In this document: positions 18,470-26,240 of the stretch, piece by piece
Numbering within the stretch: position 1 is the stretch's first letter
How the letters are laid out: the number at the start of each line of letters is the position of its first letter
Assembly: GCF_030503855.1 (NCBI RefSeq)
Contig: NZ_CP129971.1
Span: 441,501 to 505,500 of the forward strand
DNA from: Marivirga salinae
GTDB lineage: Bacteria > Bacteroidota > Bacteroidia > Cytophagales > Cyclobacteriaceae
Direction: 5' to 3'
Length of the DNA stretch: 64,000 nucleotides
Translations under genes and position numbers: made by a program
Notes under the pieces: generated by a model
The model's database searches: none
Seen by the model: the letters and a program-made list of their open reading frames with translations, nothing else
What the model was told of the DNA's origin: nothing

Positions 18470-19753
18470 TTACCCGAAATCCACCTCAAAAATATGCAAG
18501 TCGTCTACTTCACGATAATGAAGGCTCCAGCCATTTGTTTCAGCGATTTTTTGGGCTATAGCCAAACCCAACCCCCAGGTATCGGGATTACCGGATTGCT
18601 TGTAGAAACGGTTGAACAATTTGTTCTTCTCCAATACCGGTCCTTTCTTTTGCTTTTCGTGGCCTGTATTGGCAATTATGAGTTTGTTGTCCTGTGTTTG
18701 AATGTTTAGCATGCCATCCTCAACATTATGCAGAAAGGCATTTTTAAGCAGGTTTTGCACCAGGATCTCAGTAAGCATCGCATTTCCCTGCGCGACCAAT
18801 CTATTTTGTGTTTTCGTTTTCACCGATATATTAAGGGCAGCTTTCTGTTCTTCATAATATTCCAGTGAGCGGCTGATAATTGTGTTTACGTCAACTTGTT
18901 CTGCAAGAAGAAACTGCCGGTTTTCTATTTTAGATAAAAGTAACAGCGTTTTATTCAGTTTCTTTAAGCGCTGTGTAGAGCCGATAATGCCTTCCAAAAT
19001 CTCTGCTTGCTCTTTTGTGAGTTCAGCCTGTCCGATGAGTGCTTCCAGCCTTGATTGGATAACAGATAATGGGGTTTGCATTTCATGAGAAGCATTTTCA
19101 ATAAATTGCTTCTGGCTTTCAAACACTTCCATGTTTTTAAGTACAAGATCCATAATGGTCTCATTTAGCAGCTGGAATTCATCTATCGGGGAGGTGGATA
19201 ATTCCGGTAACTGCTGCTTGTCGAGACGAAAATGCCGTAGCTTTTCAAGCATTTCAAAAAACGGTTTCCATATTTTTTTGGAGATAATGCGGTGAGATAA
19301 ATAAAATGAAAGCGCCAACCCCAGTAATAAACCTCCTAGTGTAATCGCAATTGTACCAATCATTTCAGCTGCTTCTAGGTGCGGCTTTACAATTTCCAAT
19401 CGGTAATGTTTGCCCTGTAATTTCACAAAGGCGGTTAGCTTTCTATATTCATCCAGCTCATTATCCACAGGTTCATAGATAAGGATATCTGTATAGCTTT
19501 CTTTGCCTCGTTGGAAAACTGCTTCTTCAATAGGATAAAAGGTAAAATCATCCAGTGGGTTGTCTCCTTTGAATGGTGCATCAGGATTATCTTGGAGGTA
19601 AGCCAGTAGGTTGACTTTGCGGTTGTACAACACTTCATCTACATTTTGAAGTACATTCCAGCTAAGTACCAAGTAAAACAATATGGAAAAAATCCCGAAC
19701 AGGATCAGGAAATATAGAATTTGAATGCGAGAAGTATAGGTAAGCAGCTTCAT
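18470..19753 (-). CDS. membrane sensor histidine kinase, OmpR-type partner
   Basis: A 427-residue kinase starting at the ATG that overlaps the response-regulator stop by four bases (ATGA at 19750-19753); the longer upstream frame runs through the regulator gene and is not used. Two membrane segments (about residues 10-32 and 140-165) flank a periplasmic sensor domain of ~105 residues. The dimerisation box is ENASHEMQTPLSVIQSRLEAL, the N box LVQNLLKNAFLHN and the G box WGLGLAIAQKIAE. In metal and stress operons of Bacteroidota such pairs often control neighbouring efflux genes. Here the flanking genes are a barrel protein, SOD and TolC-like proteins. The signal is unknown. Confidence 0.88.
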   Translation of the reverse strand: MKLLTYTSRIQILYFLILFGIFSILFYLVLSWNVLQNVDEVLYNRKVNLLAYLQDNPDAPFKGDNPLDDFTFYPIEEAVFQRGKESYTDILIYEPVDNELDEYRKLTAFVKLQGKHYRLEIVKPHLEAAEMIGTIAITLGGLLLGLALSFYLSHRIISKKIWKPFFEMLEKLRHFRLDKQQLPELSTSPIDEFQLLNETIMDLVLKNMEVFESQKQFIENASHEMQTPLSVIQSRLEALIGQAELTKEQAEILEGIIGSTQRLKKLNKTLLLLSKIENRQFLLAEQVDVNTIISRSLEYYEEQKAALNISVKTKTQNRLVAQGNAMLTEILVQNLLKNAFLHNVEDGMLNIQTQDNKLIIANTGHEKQKKGPVLEKNKLFNRFYKQSGNPDTWGLGLAIAQKIAETNGWSLHYREVDDLHIFEVDFG

Positions 19754-20433
19754 AATGTTTTGATTTGATAACCTACTCCATAGATGTTGTCTATTTCTAC
19801 CTGTGCCCCAGCTTCTTTTAACTTTCTTTTGAGGTTCCTGATCTGTGAGAATAGAAAATCGAAGCTCTGTGCTTCGTCCACATAGTCGCCCCAAATATAT
19901 TCAGCCAATGATACTTTGGAGATCACCCGCTTATGGTTGTTGATCAGGTGCGTAAGAATGGCATATTCTTTTTTGGTGAATGAAATATTATTTTCAAGGT
20001 CGTCTATCCCTACCAGGTACTGGTCAGGTTCAATAACCAGATTGGCATAGCGGACAAGTTTGTTGGTTTTGAATTGTTTTCTACGGATGATGGCTTTTAT
20101 CCGGGCATTGAGTTCGGAAAAGTAAAACGGTTTGGTAAGGTAGTCATCAGCCCCAAGGCCGAGACCTTTTAATTTGTCATCCAACGAATTCCGTGCTGAA
20201 AGAATAATTACTCCATCGGTCTTTCCTTTCTTAAAAAGTGTTTCCAGCAGGTCAAAACCGCTCCCGTCAGGAAGATTGATGTCTAGGATAATGTAATCAT
20301 ATTCATAAAGGGAAATGCGCTCCATAGCAGACTGGAACCTCGTTGCAGAATCAAAAACAAACCCTTCTTCGGAAACAAAATCTTCCAGACTTTTTAGCAA
20401 TTGGGGTTCGTCTTCTATTATGAGTAATTTCAT
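19750..20433 (-). CDS. OmpR/PhoB-family response regulator
   Basis: A 227-residue regulator starting at MKLLIIEDEPQLLKS; the extra 16 codons upstream in the frame are unlikely. The receiver domain has the acidic pair EDE, phospho-acceptor Asp in YDYIILDINLPDGSG and the conserved Lys in DDYLTKPFYFSELNAR. The C-terminal winged helix (about 130-225) is of the OmpR type: SFTKKEYAILTHLINN and FLFSQIRNLKRKLKEAG. It is co-translated with the kinase. It most likely regulates nearby envelope genes. Confidence 0.92.
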   Translation of the reverse strand: MKLLIIEDEPQLLKSLEDFVSEEGFVFDSATRFQSAMERISLYEYDYIILDINLPDGSGFDLLETLFKKGKTDGVIILSARNSLDDKLKGLGLGADDYLTKPFYFSELNARIKAIIRRKQFKTNKLVRYANLVIEPDQYLVGIDDLENNISFTKKEYAILTHLINNHKRVISKVSLAEYIWGDYVDEAQSFDFLFSQIRNLKRKLKEAGAQVEIDNIYGVGYQIKTL

Positions 20434-20786
20434 AACTTCAAAATACGGTTTTAATTCTGTAGAAATGTTGGCGAAAATCAAGCTCTTTTGGTATTAGCCT
20501 TGACTTTGCGTGCCGTCAAAAACCAAATGTGGCTAATTTACGGTTGGTTTTCTTCATTATGGCATACAAATCTCTATTTGTATTAAGCAGTATATTTTAT
20601 TGAACTATTATTTTGCTGTTTAGTTTATTCGCAAATAAGAATTTGGATACAAATAATATACATTCAAGGGAAATACCAGGTATCTTAATACAAATAGCGT
20701 CCTTCCTAAAAGCTAAATTTATTATAAGTTTTTTCTACCTTTTTTAGATAGTCCAGACACAAGCCAAGAAGCTTGCACTGGAGAAT
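20434..20786. other. gene-free stretch between response regulator and debris zone
   Basis: 353 bp upstream of the two-component genes. It must hold their promoter, but I cannot place it with confidence. No long frame, no good hairpin and no repeat is visible. Confidence 0.4.
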
Positions 20787-20966
20787 CTAACGCGTTTTTT
20801 TTCGTAACTTGATCGATTGGGATGATTTCTGAATAAAGTTTCCATTACTATCCACCAACTTATCGATTCCATTTTCAGTCACATTTTGTGAAAATGCAGT
20901 ACTTAAGGGAAGTATACTAGCTCCTCCTAAGATAGCTGAGTTACGTAAAAATTCTTTCCTGTTCAT
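20787..20966 (-). pseudogene. duplicated N-terminal fragment of superoxide dismutase
   Basis: The frame starts MNRKEFLRNSAILGGAS, the same signal region as the SOD at 17123-17845, and keeps identity through SNGNFIQKS (47 residues). It then departs into 12 unrelated residues ending KLRKKTR and stops. The metal-binding core is absent, so it cannot be a dismutase. It could only yield an exported peptide. It arose by duplication or by recombination with a closely related gene. Confidence 0.85.
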
Positions 20967-20971
20967 AATTA
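20823..20971 (-). repeat. direct repeat, copy 2 (SOD 5' end)
   Basis: Second copy of the 149-bp repeat at 17702-17850. The same orientation means that recombination between copies would delete the ~3 kb carrying the barrel protein and two-component system. Confidence 0.85.
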
Positions 20972-21019
20972 TCCTATTTTTGATTTATAATTTTTTAATG
21001 CTCTGATATTTATAAAGTT

Positions 21020-21160
21020 TTATTTTTTAATCTGCCCAAAGGCTTTCCCCACCTTTTTCACAGGTAATTTACAGGTTTTATTTCTGCACACATAAATCAT
21101 GGTGTTGACTTTACTTAACTTGTTTTCAAGCAAAGGCAGGTTTTCTTTTTCTCCTCCCAT
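21020..21160 (-). pseudogene. C-terminal tail of a DUF255/YyaL-like thioredoxin-domain protein
   Basis: A 46-codon frame from an ATG, with open in-frame sequence before it (NYKNLF), reads GGEKENLPLLENKLSKV then MIYVCRNKTCKLPV. The pattern G-x-x-LPLLENK...IYVCRN-x-x-C-x-LPV is the C-terminal end of the DUF255 (SPATA20/YyaL) family, whose full length is ~650-700 residues. Only the tail remains, and its frame abuts the end of the TolC-like gene. It is a remnant, not an independent gene. Confidence 0.65.
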
Positions 21161-21170
21161 GAATAAATTT

Positions 21171-22469
21171 TTATAGTTCTTCTCCTTTAGCCACTTTCAA
21201 CTCATATTGCGCTGCGTTGTAATCACCAACTGATTTCAAATAATCAATTAGCGCCTGTAAGTAGAATTGCTGTGCCTGAAAAACCTCAAAAGGCTTGGCT
21301 GTGCCGTTTTCCTGCTTTTTAATGCTTTGATCGACTGCTTCGGCCGTAAGCTCCAATGATTCCTTTGCAATTTCTACTTGCTGCTTTCCCAGATCAATTT
21401 TTTGCTGAGCATTGGTTATTTCCTCCCGAATTTGAGCTTTCATTTGCTCAGATTCTATTTCTGCTAAGCTTATCCGGCTATTATAAACTTTAAGCTCTCC
21501 ACCGGAAAACAGTCTTCCCAAAGGAATATTCCACATTAACGAGGCATTTAGTGCCCTTGTTGGATACTGTTGCCTGGTTTCGGGGAAACGGTTTGGTTCC
21601 ATTGCGCGCACATTACCTGATAAATTTCCGAAATAAGACCCATAAGCACCTACTGCTAGTTCGGGAATTAGCAGACCAACTGTAGTGGTTTTCTTTTCGG
21701 TTTCGATGGCTTCCAGATCTAGTGCTATAGCTTTTATTTCTGCCCTGTTATGCCCTTCGACACTCTCCACTAATAAATCTTCTTCAAACTGAAGAACAGT
21801 CATCATGCTATCTGCACTGACTAACTGAATTCCCTTTTTAAAATTTAATATATTCACAAGCCTGGAAGATTTTTCCAGAAATCGCTTGTGGGCATTCGCC
21901 ATTTCCACCTTTAGATGATTACGATTGCTTTTAGCCAAGAGTAATTCGGACTCGTAAAGCAAGCCTGACTCCACCTGATGATCGATTTGACTGGCAATAG
22001 AATCAGCCTGGCTTACCAAATTTTGATAAGCGCTTAACTCTGCCTGTGCGGCCTGCAATTCATAATATGCCTTGATAGCTTCTAAAATAACCTGATTTCT
22101 TTCCGCTTCAGTTTTGTAGGATGAAGCATCTGATTTCAGGGAAGCTGCTTTGGACTTGAATATGCCATCTGCAAAATCCCAGTTTGCATTTAAGCCAATC
22201 CCGCTCCATAAATTACTTCGATCTACTTCCAGGAAAAAACCTCCATCCGCATTCATGGCCGCTCCTGCCAGCTGATGTGTTTGCAGGCCAGCATAAATAT
22301 CGGGCAGCCACCATTCATTAGCTTCAGTATTTTGAGCATTCGCCAATTCCTGACGTTCCTGATATTCTTTAATGGTCAAGTTATTAGCCCCTGCCAGCTC
22401 CATTACTTTCTCTAAAATAAGTGGAATGGTGTCTTGAGCCATAGTCAGGTGGCAATAGGCAATAAGCAA
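21171..22469 (-). CDS. TolC-family outer-membrane protein, start uncertain
   Basis: A 432-residue outer-membrane factor with a signal peptide and two OEP repeats of long amphipathic helices, Gln/Ala/Glu rich (for example KIDLGKQQVEIAKESLELT and YLKSVGDYNAAQYELKVAKG). The first possible start used here is a TTG at 22469. In-frame sequence upstream (KFSIIVLLIAYCHLTMAQ) would complete a better signal peptide, but no ATG occurs before a TGA. The 5' end may have been lost or rewired: a 42-codon ATG frame ends 2 bp before it. No inner-membrane pump or adaptor is adjacent. Confidence 0.75.
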   Translation of the reverse strand: MLIAYCHLTMAQDTIPLILEKVMELAGANNLTIKEYQERQELANAQNTEANEWWLPDIYAGLQTHQLAGAAMNADGGFFLEVDRSNLWSGIGLNANWDFADGIFKSKAASLKSDASSYKTEAERNQVILEAIKAYYELQAAQAELSAYQNLVSQADSIASQIDHQVESGLLYESELLLAKSNRNHLKVEMANAHKRFLEKSSRLVNILNFKKGIQLVSADSMMTVLQFEEDLLVESVEGHNRAEIKAIALDLEAIETEKKTTTVGLLIPELAVGAYGSYFGNLSGNVRAMEPNRFPETRQQYPTRALNASLMWNIPLGRLFSGGELKVYNSRISLAEIESEQMKAQIREEITNAQQKIDLGKQQVEIAKESLELTAEAVDQSIKKQENGTAKPFEVFQAQQFYLQALIDYLKSVGDYNAAQYELKVAKGEEL

Positions 22470-22471
22470 AA

Positions 22472-22600
22472 CTATAATTGAAAACTTAACTTTTTCTCTA
22501 AAGATAATTTTTCTTCAGGTGAGCTTATGAATTCATCAACATAAGTTAAAATTATTACTTCCTTATTACCGTCTATGATACTCTTAATTGATACTTTCAT
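22472..22600 (-). CDS. 42-residue ORF abutting the TolC-like gene
   Basis: A small frame MKVSIKSIIDGNKEVIILT... ending SLEKKLSFQL, whose stop lies two bases before the TTG of the TolC-like gene. The composition is protein-like. It may be a short leader gene that re-starts translation of the TolC gene, or the remaining head of another gene fused by deletion. No family recognised. Confidence 0.35.
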   Translation of the reverse strand: MKVSIKSIIDGNKEVIILTYVDEFISSPEEKLSLEKKLSFQL

Positions 22601-22679
22601 TTTGTTTTTTTAGGTGTAATAAATATTTCAGTTTTAATATGCCAGAAACGTAGCTTTGCGTTAAAAATATTTAGCCTGA

Positions 22680-24212
22680 CTAAATATTCCATTTCTTTTT
22701 ATAGACATCTTGATAATCTGAATCACCACAGATACAATTTTTACTTAGGTTTTTAATGTAATTGAAATTACCTGGATTTTCTTTGTTAATTTTAGCTAGA
22801 ATCTGCCACTGAGTTACATCAAAATTTTGCTTCCTACTAAACTCACTTTTTTCTATGACTAGTTCTGCTGCTAATAGGATTCCTGCCAAAGCAGATTGAA
22901 AAGAGAGTGGAACATCTACTTTCTCAACCAATTTACTATCTTTAAGCTCTAGCACTTTATAACCACAAATCACTTCTGAGTAGAAATCAGTTAGGTTTTT
23001 ACCAATATATTCTTTTAGTGAATTCTTTTCTAAATCATTTTTCTCGGAATATTTGTCAATAAATTCATGATCAATTTTATTACTAGGTTGTAAATATTTA
23101 TATAAAAAATTTTCTTGACCCTTCAAGTTTAAGGATTCAACCATTAAGGTTAAGTCACCTTTTTCTTCTTTGGTTGGAATATATATGCATGCCAAGCAAG
23201 AGTCTTCAATAAAATTTAAATGCCTTGATATCCCAACTCTAGAGTCGTCTGTATAAGCATTGATAATCTTTTGAGGTAGACTGCTCTGTATGTTTATTCT
23301 TTCTTCTTTTGAATCAACAGCTACAAGAACCATTTTAGATGTACAAGATCCTTTATAATCTTCCCCTATGTAGTTCGCCCATTTCTTTTTATAAGAAACA
23401 GGCTTAAATTTATTATCGTTTAAATGCTTTTTAGCTACATCTACTTTCCACTTATTTTCATCAGTCTCATTAAATAAAATATATCTTTGAAGATTAGATT
23501 TATCCAACTTTTCATGATCAATTAGGTTAATTCTTCCTTTAAGACCTTTTAATTTTGAAAGTGCCCAGACGGTTGCAGAACCAATTGCTCCAATCCCAAC
23601 TAAGTCAAACTCGTCTAAATCTAAATTTTCAGTTTTAATATTAAAATTAGCACCATAATATTGATCTAGAATTGAAAATCTAACATTATCATCAATTGTG
23701 AATTTAAGTTCCTTTTCAAACACTGATCTGAATAAATTGGAGGCAGCTATACATGCAGCAATGCTAGCACCAAACGGATTCTTAGAAAATGCGAAACTTT
23801 GAGGTCTCGTAGTAGAGAAAAGGGCAGTCCAATTATCAGACCCAAGATAAAATCTGATTTCGCCTTTTAGCTGTTTTGGTTTTTTACAGGTTGATAGTAT
23901 TATGCTTGGAGTTTTATCATTTTCAATGTCAATTTCTTTATTAATCTTTTTTGCATATTTCGAAAGTTTAGTAATGGTTTTTTCAGCTCCTATAAGATCA
24001 CATTTGAAACTAATTCTCGGATAAAGTCTGGCTATTATACTTATAAGTAACTCCAAACAACATTTAGCCTCATAAGAACTATGGTACTGATCATCGAATT
24101 CGAGGCAAATGAGTTGATTATTTAATTTTTCTTTTATAAATCTATCCGAATCAGAAGACATCAATTTGTTCAAAGCCAACAGATCCTTTTCAAAATATTT
24201 TGCAAATCCCAT
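22680..24212 (-). CDS. E1-like ThiF-fold enzyme of a bacterial ubiquitin-like system
   Basis: A 510-residue protein. The N-terminal ~200 residues are a separate mixed domain without motifs I know. The ThiF/E1 adenylation domain starts near 203: nucleotide loop GIGAIG (206-211), the LIDHEKLDKSNLQRYILF phrase (230-247) with Asp232 and the S-N-L-x-R, and Asp300 in VAVDSKE. The likely transfer cysteines are Cys339/Cys342 in EDSCLACIYIP. A C-terminal Cys pair (NCICGD) may bind zinc. By family it adenylates the Ubl C-terminus and passes it to the E2-like partner. It is last in the operon; its ATG directly abuts the JAB gene stop with a one-base overlap. Confidence 0.88.
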   Translation of the reverse strand: MGFAKYFEKDLLALNKLMSSDSDRFIKEKLNNQLICLEFDDQYHSSYEAKCCLELLISIIARLYPRISFKCDLIGAEKTITKLSKYAKKINKEIDIENDKTPSIILSTCKKPKQLKGEIRFYLGSDNWTALFSTTRPQSFAFSKNPFGASIAACIAASNLFRSVFEKELKFTIDDNVRFSILDQYYGANFNIKTENLDLDEFDLVGIGAIGSATVWALSKLKGLKGRINLIDHEKLDKSNLQRYILFNETDENKWKVDVAKKHLNDNKFKPVSYKKKWANYIGEDYKGSCTSKMVLVAVDSKEERINIQSSLPQKIINAYTDDSRVGISRHLNFIEDSCLACIYIPTKEEKGDLTLMVESLNLKGQENFLYKYLQPSNKIDHEFIDKYSEKNDLEKNSLKEYIGKNLTDFYSEVICGYKVLELKDSKLVEKVDVPLSFQSALAGILLAAELVIEKSEFSRKQNFDVTQWQILAKINKENPGNFNYIKNLSKNCICGDSDYQDVYKKKWNI

Positions 24213-24697
24213 TATTCCATAATAAAAGTTGACTGAACTAATTCACTGCTAAGTTCTTTCCAGCCTTTAAACCGATCAAGCTGATATACAGCCCAAAACT
24301 TGGTGTCGATATTATCGCGAGCAAAATTTGGCACCACTATAGATAAGCCTCCATATCTGGTGACAATACAGTTTTCATCATCAGCCAATGAGTGATATGC
24401 CTTACCGGGATGAGTATGCATTTGAATGTAAAGAGTTAGTTTATTATCGTAGGCAAAATCACCCAATCTATCTAATTCCTCATGAGAAACATAATACAAT
24501 AGTCCTTCTGAAGTGCAATAAGACTCTTGCTCAGGGATATAAAGTTTTGAGACATTAAATACTTTTCCTTCAAGTTTACCCAGAAATAATACTACACTCT
24601 CTAATCCATCTCTTCCTATCTTTCGCATAAATAAATATGCATCTTCCATAATATCCATAGGGATATTTATTTTTGTAATTGATTCTAAATCTGTCAT
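24212..24697 (-). CDS. JAB/JAMM metalloprotease (Ubl processing, deconjugation)
   Basis: A 161-residue JAMM peptidase. The zinc motif is intact: Glu33 in GLESVVLFLG, then MHTHPGKAYHSLADDE with His94, His96, Ser103 and Asp106. In such operons the enzyme trims the tail of the Ubl and can remove it from targets. Trimming is needed here because the Ubl carries Cys-Asn after its Gly run. The gene overlaps its upstream neighbour by 4 bp and its downstream one by 1 bp. Confidence 0.9.
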   Translation of the reverse strand: MTDLESITKINIPMDIMEDAYLFMRKIGRDGLESVVLFLGKLEGKVFNVSKLYIPEQESYCTSEGLLYYVSHEELDRLGDFAYDNKLTLYIQMHTHPGKAYHSLADDENCIVTRYGGLSIVVPNFARDNIDTKFWAVYQLDRFKGWKELSSELVQSTFIME

Positions 24698-25305
24698 TTG
24701 CTTACAGGTCCTTTTTCCATTGCATCAAAAGTTTTGTTCCAATTTGAGATTGCATATAACTGTAGACTATTAAGAATATTATTAATGGCTCCTTTACCCG
24801 TATTTCTATATAAATGCCATGAATCACCATTGTGCTGAGGATGCTCATGATATTCTCTATTTCCTCTTAAACATATAAATATGTCATCGTTCAAATCCTT
24901 AAGTAAAATATTTTGAATAGTTGTTATTTTAGAGTTTGATTGTTGATCTGGATGTATTCTTATGTCTAATATTGGCAGTTGTTTCGTAACTTTAGAATCA
25001 AAAGGATTTATAAACTTTATAGAAGGAGGAAGCAAATCATAATTTCTGTAGTCAACCCTGATTGCAAATAAGAAAGAAGGGTATTGTCTTACTTTAAAGC
25101 CATTCTGAATTTGATCTAAAACACTATACTTGGTTAAAAAGAAAGCAAATTCAAAAAAAGGAAACTCCATACTTAGACAAATAATACCTTCCTTTCTATA
25201 ATCATTTTCATGATCAAGAAATAAATTTACTTGCCGATCAAATTTTCTTCTTGTAACTTCAATATCTACAAATTGAGTCTCCTTAATTACATCCACCTCC
25301 GCCAT
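24694..25305 (-). CDS. E2-like conjugating protein of a bacterial ubiquitin-like system
   Basis: A 203-residue protein with an E2-like order of elements: LLPPSIKFINPF (about 91-102) recalls the P-x-x-P-P strand-turn of UBC folds. This is followed by LDIRIHPDQQ and then IFICLRGNREYHEHPQHNGD, where Cys145 is the probable catalytic Cys followed by a His-rich flap. Cys43 is the only other obvious candidate. The start chosen overlaps the Ubl gene by 23 bp; a GTG three codons later would shorten the overlap. Divergent E2s of this sort are best recognised from neighbours, and the Ubl, JAB and E1 genes make the call solid. Confidence 0.78.
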   Translation of the reverse strand: MAEVDVIKETQFVDIEVTRRKFDRQVNLFLDHENDYRKEGIICLSMEFPFFEFAFFLTKYSVLDQIQNGFKVRQYPSFLFAIRVDYRNYDLLPPSIKFINPFDSKVTKQLPILDIRIHPDQQSNSKITTIQNILLKDLNDDIFICLRGNREYHEHPQHNGDSWHLYRNTGKGAINNILNSLQLYAISNWNKTFDAMEKGPVSK

Positions 25306-25540
25306 CTCTTAATGTTAATTTCAAAAGATCATTATTAGCCAAACCTAGCTCTTCAACTTTTTTGGAAGTATCAAGTTGATTACCATTAAAGGTAACAATC
25401 CAATCACCTATTTCTCTACCGTGATTTTTAAGTGCTTTTTTAACAGATACAGAAAGTGGTTGATTTAAATTTACGTTTGTTATATTCTCAGTTTCAGAAC
25501 CGATTCTAAACGTTAATGTAATTAATTGTGTTTTATTCAT
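25283..25540 (-). CDS. ubiquitin-like modifier with C-terminal Gly run
   Basis: An 85-residue beta-grasp protein: strand pair at the N-terminus (TQLITLTFRIGS), helix near 30-40, WIVTFNGNQL, then EELGLANNDLLKLTLRDGGGG and a final Cys-Asn. The four Gly (80-83) act as the conjugation tail and the two extra residues imply processing by the JAB gene of the same operon. It is a single-domain Ubl, unlike the two-domain BilA described for some Bil systems. First gene of the operon; its promoter shares the 150-bp divergent gap with the sigma-like gene. Confidence 0.88.
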   Translation of the reverse strand: MNKTQLITLTFRIGSETENITNVNLNQPLSVSVKKALKNHGREIGDWIVTFNGNQLDTSKKVEELGLANNDLLKLTLRDGGGGCN

Positions 25541-25609
25541 TTTTCTTTATATTTAATTTATATTTTAGAATTTGGCTTTAAATAGCCTTCATTAATAAAT
25601 GCTGACCAA

Positions 25610-25636
25610 CTTTTAAAAGTTGCCATGAAGTGGCAA
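25610..25636. promoter_or_regulatory. inverted repeat in the divergent Ubl/sigma promoter region
   Basis: Two adjoining palindromes, CTTTTAAAAG and TTGCCA-TGAAG-TGGCAA (25620-25636), lie between the divergent starts at 25540 and 25691. The position suits an operator controlling both directions; a 5'UTR hairpin of the Ubl transcript is the other option. Confidence 0.45.
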
Positions 25637-25690
25637 TTTTATTTGTCAAACTAGCATATAAACCTAAAGCCTTCATTTTATTGTTTGTAT

Positions 25691-26230
25691 ATGAAAGAAG
25701 ATTCTGTTGATTGGGAACCAGTATTATCTAAACTAATTGCTTATGCTTATTCTTTGCTAAATAATCTTGAGAAAGATGACAAAGGTGAGGTTGCCAAGGA
25801 TCTTGCCGTTGATGCAATAACTAAACATTTGGAAAATCCAAGTAAATTTGATCCTAAAAGGAATCCAAACTTTATTTGGTATCTTAAATATAACATATTG
25901 AGAAGCTTGGTTTATAACCATAATAATTCCAGTAGGGTTAAGTTGGAAAATCATTCTATTCTGTTCAAAGATAACAATGACGCTCCTGAGCGTTACTATT
26001 GTGAGAATATGAATATTGATGAAAATATTGATGCCAATATATTATTGAAAGAAATTAAATTATTGATCAAAGATGATAAATCATTAATTTCAATTTTTGA
26101 AAAACGATATTTTGAAGGGAAGAAAAAATCAGAGATTTGTGAGGAATTAGAAATCTCTCCAGATGAATATAACAATAGACTTAAAAGTCTAAAAAGAGTC
26201 TCTAAAAAACATCTGATTACTATTATCTAA
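25691..26230 (+). CDS. sigma-70/ECF-like factor divergent from the Ubl operon
   Basis: A 179-residue protein starting at the ATG two codons into the open frame. The N-terminal half has a region-2-like pattern (a helix bundle with FDPKRNPNFIWYLKYNILRSLVYNH). The C-terminal half has a helix-turn-helix of region-4 type (FEKRYFEGKKKSEICEELEISPDEYNNRLKSLKRVSKKHL). Size and order fit a small sigma-like factor. No anti-sigma gene is seen. It is followed 10 bp later by an unknown gene, so the pair is an operon. A role in turning on the divergent ubiquitin-like operon is inference. Confidence 0.72.
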   Translation: MKEDSVDWEPVLSKLIAYAYSLLNNLEKDDKGEVAKDLAVDAITKHLENPSKFDPKRNPNFIWYLKYNILRSLVYNHNNSSRVKLENHSILFKDNNDAPERYYCENMNIDENIDANILLKEIKLLIKDDKSLISIFEKRYFEGKKKSEICEELEISPDEYNNRLKSLKRVSKKHLITII

Positions 26231-26240
26231 TAGACTAATT

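Noticed and set aside
19753..19894. Longer N-terminus of the OmpR-type histidine kinase
   Set aside because: The extra codons lie inside the response-regulator gene; the ATGA overlap gives a normal start with a membrane helix right after it.
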